DNA from: Basidiobolus meristosporus CBS 931.73 | Lineage: Eukaryota > Basidiobolomycota > Basidiobolomycetes > Basidiobolales > Basidiobolaceae | Direction: 5' to 3' | Length of the DNA: 64,000 nt | NCBI GenBank assembly: GCA_002104905.1 | Contig: MCFE01000314.1 | Location: 1 to 64,000 of the forward strand | Part shown: one piece after another, positions 33,201 to 43,700 of the stretch | Layout of the letters: each line of letters begins with the position of its first letter | Position numbering within the stretch: position 1 is the first letter of the stretch | Program-made: the position numbers and the translations under genes | Notes under the pieces: model-generated | Told to the model about the DNA's origin: nothing | Database searches by the model: none | Seen by the model: only the letters and a program-made list of their open reading frames with translations

Positions 33201-33545
33201 GGTGATCAGTCGTGTGTATAAATCTCACACCACTCCCGATTCTAACTATTGCTGTAGAATACACTGAGCCCAAGCCGGTGGAGATTTATGAAATGATAGA
33301 GACGATTTTGCCAAATTCCAGAACCCCCACGCCCACGGGAAGTGGTCGATTGTTGGAGCTGTAGGTCCCATTTCACCCGAATCCACTATCATGGCTAACC
33401 TGCTAAATCTCTCGATTCCTGTAGCTGGTGTAAACGAAACTCTCACGATCGGCCAGGCTGGATTTCCATTCACGAAAACAAAGAAAACGATCCGACATTG
33501 TCAGGAAACCAGACCCATACCTGGACCAGGAGAGTGGACGATTGA
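30260..33545 (+). CDS. MT-A70 family adenine-N6 methyltransferase with SANT-like region
   Basis: About 820 residues from 14 exons (30260-30448, 30516-30819, 30901-31167, 31232-31371, 31437-31663, 31721-32041, 32106-32159, 32218-32488, 32551-32710, 32771-32876, 32936-33051, 33117-33201, 33258-33360, 33425-33545). The N-terminal third is disordered; a SANT/Myb-like region follows (FSKKDHEHFMARLEEFKEKG .. YQCSSYYRKLIEQ). The C-terminal domain is MT-A70: ILIDPPWEIL (DPPW catalytic), GLIFIWTHK, YVENLAWFKKK, GFDIRHQRTADVVVDFE, KPVEIYEMIETILP, RLLELWCKRN and RPGWISIHE. Such enzymes transfer methyl to N6 of adenine in RNA or, in some protists and early fungi, DNA. The frame at about 32366-32385 is off by one base, through an indel in an A5 run or an unusual intron. 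The frame opens at a TTG; the first ATG is 30260. Confidence 0.82.
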
Positions 33546-33877
33546 TACTTCACTTCCGCGGCGCCAAGGCTCCACCACAGGCGCTTGAGTGTTTGTACAT
33601 TTCGCATTTGCGTATGTCTTCAGCGTGTACATATATTGATAAATCATTGAACATGAGGCATCTTCCACTAGAGTTGGATACTGCTGTTCCACGTTGGTAC
33701 ATGTTACATAATGCTTTAATTGGATATATTAGTCAACGAACACAGATTCCACCAAAGGATTAATGAGAATGAATACAAGAATTAGGCTTCCCCCCCCCAA
33801 GAACATGTAGTAGTAGTAGTAGGATATGTATAACTGAGTGGGAATCAAAACTTGGGTGGGTGCCGAAGTTATGGAAA
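33546..33877. other. Intergenic between convergent genes
   Basis: Holds only a C8 tract and a (TAG)n microsatellite (33807-33822); it must contain the 3' ends of the methyltransferase and second Chs7 transcripts. Confidence 0.5.
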
Positions 33878-35130
33878 TTAATACCGGCTGGGATAGTAGT
33901 CCGACTCTGGGTCTTCCAAGAACCCCTTGACCTCCCATTGATCTGGCTTGTAATCCACGGTATATTCCAGGTCATCTTTGGTGATGGAATCCCAGTACTT
34001 GTAGACCATCATGACTGCGAACAGGGTGCACAGGACAGTGAAGAACAGCCCATCAATATAATGGGAGATCAAGGAGCACACATCGTTGGTAAACACCAAC
34101 AGAATAACCTGCCCTATGGCAAATGATAAACCGGCCATCAGCATGTCCCCTAGGATAAAGCAGAATTAGTATGGACAATCAGGCGACTTGTGGTTGGCAT
34201 CGGTCTACCTAGAGGCCAGCGGTCGTTTAGGGTGTTAACGACCAGGATGATTTGAAGAATGAAATAGATCAGGAGAGCAGCGCCGTTAAAGATGAAGTAA
34301 ATGATCCAAAGTATCAATGGATTTCCAGCACTAAGCACGCCGGAACTACCGAACATGTTGCGGAAAGTTGCGACTGACACGAAGAAAGTCAACCCCCAAA
34401 CAAGCAAAGAAGTGATACGGATTGACTAGAAGTTTCGTTAGGATCGGATTGAATGCAGATCAACAGCAGTGTAGTGTTTACCCAGAGCGATAAAGGAGTT
34501 CCGTCCTCGGCAAACTGAAATCCGACGAACCCGTTCAGAAGCAAGCACCATACCGAAGCGGTTATCAATCCAATATGTGCGGCTACAAACCACTATATCA
34601 TCACCGGAACATGTAAATAAATGGAATGGCCAAGTGAGAGGAATTGAAGGGAACTAACGGGATATACGCTTGAAGAGATGGGGATAAATCCTCCAATTAG
34701 CAAGAACTCTAGAAGCACCGTCACCGTGTACAAGTAGAAAAAGGACAGCATTTCCTGACGACCTGGTAGCTTCTATTAGTATCCGGACACCAGTTGGCTC
34801 AGCTTTGCCTTTTTAACTTGCACTTACCGACTGCGGTGTATTTAACTCGAATATTGTAGATCATTACCACCGTCATAAGTATCGCGATAATGTACGCGGC
34901 CAGTGCACCTTTAACATAGCAAGAAGTCAATCACCCTGTTGTTGGTTTAGCCCGGTAGGCCAGTGAATTCACATACCAGGTTGGAAAACCAGAAACCCGC
35001 CGAAGTCTAAATTACGCGAAAAGCATACGGGAATGGTGCGAGAGGCCTGTGGGCCAACCAAAGGGCATAAGGGAAAGGCCAGAGTGCCGCAAAACTGGTC
35101 AAAGCTGCCAAACTTTAGTGTTGTCAGCAT
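33878..35130 (-). CDS. CHS7: Chitin synthase export chaperone Chs7, copy 2
   Basis: A 312-residue Chs7-family membrane protein from six exons (35130-34977, 34908-34828, 34762-34659, 34592-34482, 34425-34209, 34149-33878; introns 56-68 nt). It begins [20 protein letters not shown] and continues [87 protein letters not shown] and [16 protein letters not shown]. All five intron positions and phases equal those of copy 1, so the two arose by gene duplication after these introns existed. Sequence divergence is large, so the event is old. It may serve a different chitin synthase; this is inference. Confidence 0.9.
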
Positions 35131-36235
35131 TGGGTATTATGTACGAGTTGTGTGAAGAGTAAGTACAAAGTGAGAATGAAAGGATGAAGGCGAAACTGGA
35201 ATAGTTCCTAAAATGTGGTTGCAAGAATCAAAAACGCTACAAGGAGAAGGGTGAGAGTTGCCGAGTGCTGGATGTTAATATATATTGAGACGGTTGAAAA
35301 TGGAGGCAGACGCTACAATAAGAACAATATGATTCAACTGGAATTCAACCCAGATATTCGATGGCGCATCCTAAGACTTGTTTGCACCTGCCATTTTGGG
35401 ACTCAATCAGACTTAAGAACATGCCTAGCTATAGATTACCAATTTCCCCTAATTAGACAATAGTGGTGTGGATGCCCAACGACAATAACCAACAAAGGAC
35501 TGGAATTTTCGGTTGTCAACCACCCACTACAATGCGAACAATCTCTTCGTTGGCAGCGAGAATTGTGAACAACTCCATTGTGCCGACGGTCAGTTGGGAT
35601 GACAACTAGAATATCACATATTGGCCAGGTTCCGTTCTCTGCATTGTTAACCAAATTTGTCTCGACACACAAATGATGTTAGGTTTTTTTTCCATTTTCG
35701 GCCACAATTGTCCCCACAGAAGGACCAGTCAATGAGATTGATTGGTTGCATATTAGATTAGATTTAAACTTTTAAAATCACCCATGATAGTAAGCCAGTG
35801 TGCGCTCTTGATTGGCCGATATTCAGGAATTCATTCTTATTTTTAGCTTTTATCAAAGCTCGAATTGTACAGGCGAGATTATTCAGGTTGACGTATTGGG
35901 CATAACCCGCGCTCACCGTGTCACCAAGCGGAGGTTACTTCTTCGAAATAGTGCATAAATTATGTTCAACTTTGTGACACAAAACGGATTCATTCCAGCC
36001 AGAACACTCGAGTTTCCATATGTACTTCGTTTCATCTGAACTTCTTTATGAACACCACGGGGATTGAAAAGCGAGGTAAATGAAAACTAGCATTTGAGCA
36101 TCGTCAGCGAAAATGACCAGGGGATTTACACCGAAAATCTGTGACCAGTGATGGGTTGTCTGGCCAGTGGGTCTAAGCTACGCAATGTAGAGCCCAATCA
36201 GTTCCCGTGCTATGCATTAATCAACACCACATGAT
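35131..36235. other. Intergenic, no gene recognised
   Basis: No coding frame with a family signature; no tRNA. It includes the promoter of Chs7 copy 2. Confidence 0.4.
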
Positions 36236-37487
36236 TCATCTGATGGAATAGTGAGAGATGCGCGTATTTCCGGAGTCTCGTTTGGATGCTGTCCGTCTTG
36301 GGATGCTACTATTGCTAGTTCGTGAATAGACGGTTTCTTCTGATAATGCCTTGGGCTTATCCAAACATGCAAGCGGCAATGCTCCCTCGCCGCCACGAGT
36401 GAGGTTGCGGCCCACACCCCAGCCATCTTCGAATGACATCAATATGGCTACTCTATCATTTGGTAGGATATGTAGTTCGTCGGGTAGTATAGGTTCGTAG
36501 GGATATATACATGTATATACTGAGGGGAGAGATGCCATGTGATCGGTATCTATGGTTGGACTTCTTGTATCTGAGGGCGATGTACTCGGATTGAGGTTAT
36601 CGATGCTGCCAGTGATCTGGGTATGCTGCCGCTTCTTTTTGAAATAATACCATAGACCGGCAACCAAACCAATCATGCCCAGACAGCCCAGTACGATGGG
36701 TAGGATTAATATGAGCTGCTTTCTAGATGTGTTATTGTTGGATATGCACGAGCGGCCGCTATCCGAGTTGCAGCACGCCGCTTGTGGGTTATTAGCGCAG
36801 TAAATACAAAAAGCCGTGCGATCCAGGGTAAGCGAATAGCCTTAATACAAGTCAAAGAGTAAGTAAATGTATACTTTGATGAAAAAGGATAAACATACCG
36901 CAAACAGTATCTGGGGAGTCCTTAGGCTGTACACAATCTGTCTGAGTACCATTAAATGGAAAAGAACCGCACCAGCCTTGGGTAATTGTGGCTCTTTTTG
37001 TTTCCAGGTCACCAGGCGATTTACAAAGTGTCTGGTTGCCCCACAGGAATTCCCACTGCTTTACGTTGGCAACACAATCCGTTAGACAAGTTGGTGGTAC
37101 TGGATTGTTCAAATTGCACGTTTTAGAGAGGGGATTTTCCAAAAGCGTTCTACAATAAAATAGCGAACGAAATGGCGGGAAATAAACACCGTCCCAAGTG
37201 CTCAGTGGGTTGCAATTGAAGTAGCTCGAAATCCTCATAATGTCCTGTGGCGAACCAAAATAATACTCCATAGCCCGGTCAAGTGCGACCGCATTAGTGA
37301 CTACGTTCCCATCTATCAGCATTTTGTTGGAGAGATAATAGTTGCCGTAACTTCCGCCACAGTATTTGGAACTACTTAAGGCGTAACAACCGGGGGGAGC
37401 TTCAGTTTCCTTGGACTGACTATATGTTTGTGGGGTTGAATCTAGAAGCAGCAGGAGAATTGGAAGAAGGTAGCGTTTTACCTTCAT
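36236..37487 (-). CDS. Single-pass membrane protein with Cys-rich ectodomain and cytoplasmic SH3 domain
   Basis: A 397-residue protein from two exons (37487-36899, 36840-36236; 58-nt intron). It starts with a signal peptide (MKVKRYLLPILLLLLDSTP), then an ectodomain of about 210 residues rich in paired Cys (CYALSSSKYCGG, CNLNNPVPPTCLTDC, FCIYCANNPQAACC). A transmembrane helix (QLILILPIVLGCLGMIGLVA) and a basic stop-transfer (YYFKKKRQ) follow, then a linker and an SH3 domain (TCIYPYEPILPDELHI .. GWGVGRNLTRGGEGALPLACL). The layout resembles fungal surface sensors and Fus1-like proteins whose SH3 tail binds signalling partners. The ligand is unknown. A TATATA element lies about 66 bases upstream (37553-37558). 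Confidence 0.75.
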
Positions 37488-38003
37488 GTGATTAAATAAT
37501 AGGTAGAGAAATGCAGTGTGGGTTGAAAAGAGAGGAGGTAAAGACTACAGAATATATAATGCACACTATTTTTAGAAAAGGAAAAGGTGGCGAGGGTAGG
37601 GAAAATAAAGGAATTATCTGAGATGGTACATGAAATAAGTATCTGAGACTTCCAAGTAAATGTCCACTAACATTGAGAAATGGAAGGTGATTGGTTTGGC
37701 TGATATTGAAGCTAAACGTGCCAATTGACACAAAGTGGGCGGTTTGCAGCCACCGAAAGCAATATCGAATATTCCATTTGTACAAATTGTTTGGCTGAAC
37801 GGTCTCTAACCTAACCCAAAATCATTGAACATTCTCAAAAACCATCGACTTGTTGACCCCTCGGCGTCGGTAGCGATATTCTTAGTACAATGGATCATCG
37901 AATAAAATGGCCCGTCAGTCTGGATAAAGTATATTTCTATGAGTGAATATGGAATGGAGAAAGTATATTTCTGAGTGAATGCGGAGTGGTCGAGTGAATG
38001 CAG
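37488..38003. other. Intergenic
   Basis: Promoter of the SH3 protein gene and 3' region of the OXLD1-like gene. Two near-identical copies of AAAGTATATTTCT about 40 bases apart near 37930-37970. No gene. Confidence 0.45.
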
Positions 38004-38465
38004 CTATTTCTTCATCGATTTCTCCATTTCTAAAAACGCCTTCATGGCAGGATCTATGTCGGATTCCTTGCTCAACTCCTGCTCTAAATCTTGGGGCAGT
38101 GATTCACCTCGAGCTTGATAACTACTCTTGATCTTGTTGACTGCCGCGTTGAATTCCTTCATATCATCATTGTATATATCCCATACGCTAGAATCACTTC
38201 AGCACGGTTGTTATAAGCATATGTATAGAGCACCGTGGCTTACCAGTTCACGCATCCACTAGAAAGCAAGCGGGTTAAATTTGCGTTTGACTGAATCGAG
38301 CAAACTTGCGCTTTACCTCATGCAGCAAGTAGTTGGTTCTTGCGGTCTTTCCGGAAGTCCATATTTCTTCAGAACCGCCGAGGTGAACAACCTGTGGAAG
38401 GGTCTGTTATGCAATAGTCTAATACAGGGGTGTGGGAAATTCTTGCTAACGGAGAGGGCAAGCAT
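38004..38465 (-). CDS. Oxidoreductase-like (OXLD1-type) mitochondrial protein
   Basis: A 115-residue protein from three exons: 38465-38317, 38258-38244 (only 15 nt) and 38187-38004. The N terminus is a basic, hydroxylated mitochondrial presequence (KNFPHPCIRLLHNRPFHRLF). The family mark is EPTTCCMSGCVNCVWDIY, the short Cys-rich motif of the oxidoreductase-like N-terminal domain; the micro-exon encodes most of its SGCVNC part. The rest is a helical tail ending MEKSMKK. The molecular role of this family is poorly known. The micro-exon is supported by perfect recovery of the motif and frame, and by GT..AG introns of 58 and 56 nt. Confidence 0.8.
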
Positions 38466-38916
38466 GATTGTCAATGACGGAGGGATTGATTAGCTATGCC
38501 AGTTAAATAATCAACTATGCCCCTCTGCTCGCGAGAACACGTGACACGTGCCTTTTGGGGCATCGGTGGCATTAGTCAGAGATTTGTAATCATCTGCCGC
38601 AGAGCTGTCTACAATATATTTATTATATTTTTTCATCGGTTTTCTTGCGAAAGTGGGAAGATTGTGGTGGACAGATGAAAGTATTCACAAAGAGACAAAA
38701 TAACTAAAAAGTATTGCGCGTGTTCGAATGGTGATGAAATAAAGATAAGAATATCGGGATAGGAAGAAGCCATAGAATCAATTCAACCGGTCTTGAAAAA
38801 TCAGAGAGGTTCTCTCTAATATCTATATAATAGTGGGATTATATTGGGTGGAAAGCGAGGGAGAAACGTTTATACTTTCTAACTACATTTCTCTGTTGCA
38901 TATCCTTTCTACCAAT
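38466..38916. other. Intergenic
   Basis: AT-rich, no gene. It contains promoter sequence of the OXLD1-like gene and the 3' end of NOP56. Confidence 0.4.
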
Positions 38917-40553
38917 TTATTCTGACTTCTTCTTCTTCTTCTTATCCTTCTTCTCCTTCTTGTCCGACTTCTTCTCAGCCTTTTCTACCTTCTTCTCTCC
39001 CTTCTCAGTCTTCTTCTTTTTCTTCTTCTTGTCAGCGTCATCTTCGGCATCACGCTTCTTGGCAGGGGCAGCGACTTCCTCATCCTCATCATCAAGGTTG
39101 TCCATAACGGACTTCATGACATCAGCATTCTTGGAGGGGGCAGCTCCAGATTCGTAGAAAGCCAATCTGTCCTCAACTTGTTGCTTAAGAGCCTCACCAA
39201 ACTTGGTGGTGGGCTTCTCGAGGAAGCAATCGATACGGGAAGCAATGGAACATTTGTTGGCAAGGAAACGAGAAACGCGTCCCTTGTTCTTGGTTCCAGC
39301 ACGACCAATGAAGGAGGAGTGGTAGATGAGACCGTACTTGGGGGTGTTGCCCTTGGTCTTGAGGGCTCTGAAGAGGGCCTTTTCGGCACCGAGGATTTGA
39401 ACAGTGGAGGCAGGGTACTTGGCAAGGTTGGTCAAGGAACCGGCGTGGGAAATAAGACGAGCACCAACAACTTCACCAATAAGTTGGGAAAGATTGGGAG
39501 CAATGTGAGACATCTTGCTGTTCAAGTAATCGTGAAGCTCCTTGCGGTAGTTGGAAAGGGAGACGACACGAGTAGCGAAGTTCTCGATGTTGAGCATGTC
39601 AAACTCGGAGATGTCGGTACCCATGGAGGTACGGGCAGCATCCAAGATTTGCTTGGCCTTGTCGGCATCACCAGTGATCTCCTCGAGGGCTTCGAGGCTC
39701 TCCTCACTCAAAGAGCTCTTGTTCTTGACAAGCTTAGCAACCTGAGCGAATTGGGCGTTGTCGTTGACAATCTTGGAGAGTTCGGGGAAGTGCCATCCGT
39801 ACCATTCTCTGACGCGCATGGAGAATGTGTTAAGATCTTTGTCAAGTTGATCGAGCAAAGCAATGGCTTGGATAACCATGTTGTCGGAACGGTTGACGTT
39901 GAACTTAACCTTGGCACGGGAGTAGGAGTGACCCAAACCCAATTGTGCTTTCTCCAAATCGCCCTCCTTCAATTGCTTGAGGAGCTTATCAGCGTGGAAT
40001 CTGATACCACGAATGAGCTCTTGGGCAAGCTCACCAGTGGAGCACTCAATACCGAGTTCGGCCTTGATGGAACCGGCAAGGTTCTTCTCGGTAACGCCCA
40101 ACTCAACCTTGGACTTCTTGCTAGATTTGGGGAGGTTCATCTCGAGGAAGGCCTTCAAGGTCTCGTTACAGATACCTGATAGAGAAGGTTTAGCTAGGGG
40201 TCCGGAGCACACGCAATATTATCCACGATTTACCTTCGGAAACGTCGTTGGCGTTTTCCAAAGCGTGAGCGGCGTTCTTGAAAGGAACGAATGACTTGAG
40301 CTTGATCATTTTGCCGAATTTGGCGAGATCCAAGAAGCTTTCTTGAACCTCGTCAAGCTTTGAACCGATTTCCTCGGATTCGAGTCTCTCAAAGAGAGCG
40401 TAGCCAGAAGCACTTTCGAACAAGACGTAGTTGACCTAACAATATAAGAACAGCCTCGGTAAGTAACAGGTATCATACGCAGGGGAGGCATAGAGGACAC
40501 TAGGATAAAACTAGAGGGAGGATAGATAATAGAAGATAGGACGCTAACCATGA
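38917..40553 (-). CDS. NOP56: Nucleolar protein Nop56 (box C/D snoRNP core)
   Basis: A 487-residue protein from three exons: 40553-40551 (only the ATG), 40435-40234 and 40175-38917, with introns of 115 and 58 nt. Nop56 joins Nop58, fibrillarin and Snu13 in box C/D snoRNPs that guide 2'-O-methylation of rRNA. Landmarks: [15 protein letters not shown] at the start, [31 protein letters not shown], then the NOP domain [37 protein letters not shown] and [16 protein letters not shown], and a Lys-rich KKE tail. An intron directly after the start codon separates ATG from the second codon. A 333-codon frame on the other strand is only a shadow. Confidence 0.95.
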
Positions 40554-41036
40554 CTGAAAAACAGAACTCTCGGTATGTGGTTAGTTGGTAAGGAGAAACG
40601 CACGACCAAGTTAGAAAAGAGACTGTTGGTAGTTGGTTTTTCTATTTCATGAATACCAAACTCTCGGTCACTACCTTTTTTCCAACATTTTCAGTCAAGA
40701 AAAAAAAATCACTTTTTTTCTGAATTCACTGATCATTGGCTCCTACACACCATTCTAGTATTAGCTTTTGATTTTTCTCTTTTTTTTCCTAGTCATTTTT
40801 TTTTCCACCGAGAGTAAAAAAACGAGCCATTCTCTGGGCATTTGGTGTATACTTTGGGCAAATTAGTGTTTACTTTATGTAATTAGACTAGATGAATGGG
40901 GTAGGGATAGAGTAGCGCTTGAGGTAGATTGGACTGTGACGGGTATAGGGAACGGGCTATTACATAGGACTGGCGACTGAGATTAAGGCAAGGTTGGGTA
41001 GAGAGACGCCGATGTATATACAATTTATGTGTATTA
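40554..41036. other. Intergenic with poly(T)/poly(A) tracts
   Basis: Promoter of NOP56: homopolymer A and T runs (about 40680-40830), as is common at fungal ribosome-biogenesis promoters. No gene. Confidence 0.45.
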
Positions 41037-41891
41037 TCATACAATCAAATTGGGATCCGGCCATTCGACACCGCTCATAAGCTTGTGAAAATTATACATG
41101 CACTGCCGCTCGTTTTCGTTCAGCTTCTCTTCGCTTTCGAAGCAGTTTTCGATACACTCCCGGGACAGCTGGACCAGCTTCACTACATCTTCTGTCTCGA
41201 GGTCTCCAGGGAACACCGCATTCAACGCATAATGCACCGCAAAAATCGCCTCGCGACCGCCCTTGAATTCCAAGTACTTTGGGTTGAAAGCCTGTAGCTC
41301 CTGCTCAAACTTGGCCACAATGCTCTCTTGTTTTTCCCCATGTGGCATGAAGAAGTTGACATATGAGTAGGTGTATATTCTATCCGCAATGGTGTGGTAC
41401 AGTCGATCAAGGTTATCAGGATCTTCGCCGGCACCGGACTTCGTTGGGATGTAGTCGGGCAAGTGGCTCATGAGCCTGACTGCGAAGTAGATAGCTCTTG
41501 CCTTGCATATACCCTGCTCAGGGAAAAAGATGTCGTATATATCCGATCCCTGGGCTCCTTCCTTTCGTTGTTTAATCAATAAACGCATGGTACGGACAAA
41601 GTTTCCAGAACTTCGTGGAGTGAGGGTGGGGTTCCGGCGTAGAGTGGTAGGCTCGGTTTGCTTTGGGCTAGGTTGGGGTGAATGAGGGGGAGTAATGGGC
41701 CGCTCTGGGTATGTTTGGGGAAGGTAATTAGTGTGTTGATAATATTCTCGCTCAGAGTCATCTAAGTCTAGGTCATCCTGGAAGCGGTGATAACTGTTTT
41801 CTACAGTTGTGGAGTGGGTCCCTTTGGGGAGATGCGCTTTGGTTTTCTCAGTTACTCGACGAATGGCTTTGGTTAAACGCTTATTCAACAT
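41037..41891 (-). CDS. Unrecognised protein with helical C-terminal domain
   Basis: A 284-residue single-exon protein. The first ~95 residues are basic then Pro/Ser/Thr-rich (PERPITPPHSPQPSPKQTEP), so probably disordered. From SGNFVRTMRLLIKQ onward the chain is compact and helical with a regular hydrophobic pattern (ARAIYFAVRLMSHLPDYIP, GREAIFAVHYALNAVFPG, VVKLVQLSRECIENCFE). No signal peptide, membrane segment or known motif seen. The frame is open to 41930 from a TTG, but the first ATG is at 41891. Composition and length favour a real gene. I do not recognise the family. Confidence 0.6.
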   Translation of the reverse strand: MLNKRLTKAIRRVTEKTKAHLPKGTHSTTVENSYHRFQDDLDLDDSEREYYQHTNYLPQTYPERPITPPHSPQPSPKQTEPTTLRRNPTLTPRSSGNFVRTMRLLIKQRKEGAQGSDIYDIFFPEQGICKARAIYFAVRLMSHLPDYIPTKSGAGEDPDNLDRLYHTIADRIYTYSYVNFFMPHGEKQESIVAKFEQELQAFNPKYLEFKGGREAIFAVHYALNAVFPGDLETEDVVKLVQLSRECIENCFESEEKLNENERQCMYNFHKLMSGVEWPDPNLIV

Positions 41892-42320
41892 TACGTTTTG
41901 GATGGGACGGTCAAGTGTATGTTGAAACAATAATGTGCGCAGAGTAAAATGGGGGGGGTGTACTTCGAAAGACTACGGATACGATAAATCGGATAATTCA
42001 ATAAGGTTAACAGCCACCTGGATCTATGAAGTGATATGCTGTGAGGTAAATAATAGAGGAATGATGGAGATGTAGGCCAAGATTGGTTCAAAGCGTCAGA
42101 CAGATATATAAAAGCGTGCCTTGTGAAGCCAGCCTGTGATTTTATATTCAATAAACGCTCACAACAAAATTATCCGATCTTTATCTGAATAAATTTGGTG
42201 AACCCTACATAATCGAAGTGGCTGTCTTCATACGCACACACGCATCAAAATAAAGGCAAGGTCACATCAATCACGTGGCTGATTATCCAGATTGTTTATC
42301 CAACACAGTTAATTCCATGG
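41892..42320. other. Intergenic
   Basis: Contains a G8 tract and ordinary AT-rich sequence; no gene or RNA seen. Confidence 0.4.
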
Positions 42321-43263
42321 CTAAATATCGCCCCACACACGAACATCGGGCCAGGAAGAGGCGACTTGCTGAATGAATGATTTTGCCAGTAGGCGATGCA
42401 TGTGAAGAGTTACATGCACAGGATCCCAAAATAGGTAGTCATCTGTGTTCTCACATTGGCTAGCGTACCCTTCTGGCACGTGGAATATACAAGGCCTGTG
42501 AGTAACCGGGAAGGTCCCATCCTCCATGGCTTTAACGAAAACCCGGTGTATGTCCCATAGGACAACTTTGCGCCGCGCGGCAAAGAATGCTGCCAATGAG
42601 AGAATCTGTCTATTGTAAGCGTCAACAACCGTCCGAAGCCGGTCTTGTTTAATTCGATCGAATCGAGCCCCTGGAAAGCGATCCAAAGGTGGAAGTGTGG
42701 TCAGGATGATATTATGGACCCCATTTCTGGTCAGACGATAGATGGACTCTCGGAACGCTCTGATCATCTGATATGGGTTCGCCTCTGGATCGTCCAAAAA
42801 CTCCAGTCCGTTGAAAAAGATCACCACCAACGCGCGTAGAATTCTATCAGGCGGCACGGCCAAGAAGTCCTCTACTTGCTGTGTGATGCTGGGGATTGCG
42901 AGGCTTTCCGTGACGTTGGGGGCTTGAGTGACTTCATCAGCTTAACCAATAGTAGTTAGCAGGAGTTAATCATCGGGGTTTGGCATGAATACCTCGACAT
43001 CCACCGTAGGCATACATCAGGAGCGGAACATTTAGCGGTGGTGATGCAAGCTCAGACCATACCTGGTCATTGGAAAATCTGCCTCGGAAATATGGTCTTT
43101 GAGGCCAATGATTGCTGGTTGAGGTGAACGTGTTTCCAGTGTCGCTGTACCCATCTCCGATCACAACTAAACTTTGGATGGACGGCTGCCTTTGTGCGGT
43201 AATAAGACATGCGAAGTGCCACGCAATTGAGACATAGCTTAGGGTTATGTAAGTTCGTCTCAT
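42321..43263 (-). CDS. Secreted GDSL/SGNH hydrolase-like protein lacking the catalytic Ser
   Basis: A 296-residue protein from two exons (43263-42993, 42940-42321; 52-nt intron). A signal peptide (ITLSYVSIAWHFACLITA) precedes a GDSL-family fold: block I reads VVIGDGYSDTGNTF where active members have GDS(Y/L)SDTGN, the region YAYGG stands for block II, and the C-terminal FWDPVHVT keeps the DxxH pair. The nucleophile Ser is replaced by Gly (codon GGG at about 43156), so hydrolysis by the usual mechanism is not expected. It may be a binding protein or a decaying gene; the frame is otherwise intact, which favours a functional pseudoenzyme. A TATA box (43296-43301) lies 33 bases upstream. Confidence 0.75.
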
Positions 43264-43700
43264 CGTGCTTAGCAGTCACCTGTCCCACTGGAGGGTTTAT
43301 ATTTAATTTGATTTCTAAGCCGAATCCATATAGGTTGATTAATTCAAGCCCGCAGCTTGATTGGCTATGCGGGCGCCTTACCCCACCATAATATGCTTAG
43401 AGATACCAAGGTTACATGGGGGAAAATATATCCACAGAACTACCAATTATATTCAGAATTGGTATAATGAAGTTGGGCTATGTGCTTTGGTGCCTGCGGT
43501 CCAATAAGTTAGGCAAGCAAGAGTTCAAAAAAATTTCTTCGTCCAATCAACCAAATGTGGAAATCTGCTTATGATAAGTCAAGTTATGGATGCGCACATG
43601 TGTGGAGTCGGTGCTGTTAAATTTTGCACTGTGGGTGGCATTCTTCTTTGTCTAGTTCACTGTCTTGTATATCCCGTCGAGTGCTTGATATTTGGCAGCC
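43264..43700. other. Divergent promoter region
   Basis: 437 bases between the GDSL-like gene (minus) and TypA (plus); contains the TATA element of the former. No gene. Confidence 0.45.

Noticed and set aside
30201-33600. Several short plus frames with apparent starts inside the methyltransferase region, taken at first as separate small genes.
   Set aside because: They join through 13 GT-AG introns into one MT-A70 protein with motifs in the expected order.
39178-40179. 333-codon open frame antisense to NOP56.
   Set aside because: NOP56 is certain on the minus strand and the antisense frame has no recognisable domain; codon bias leaves it open.
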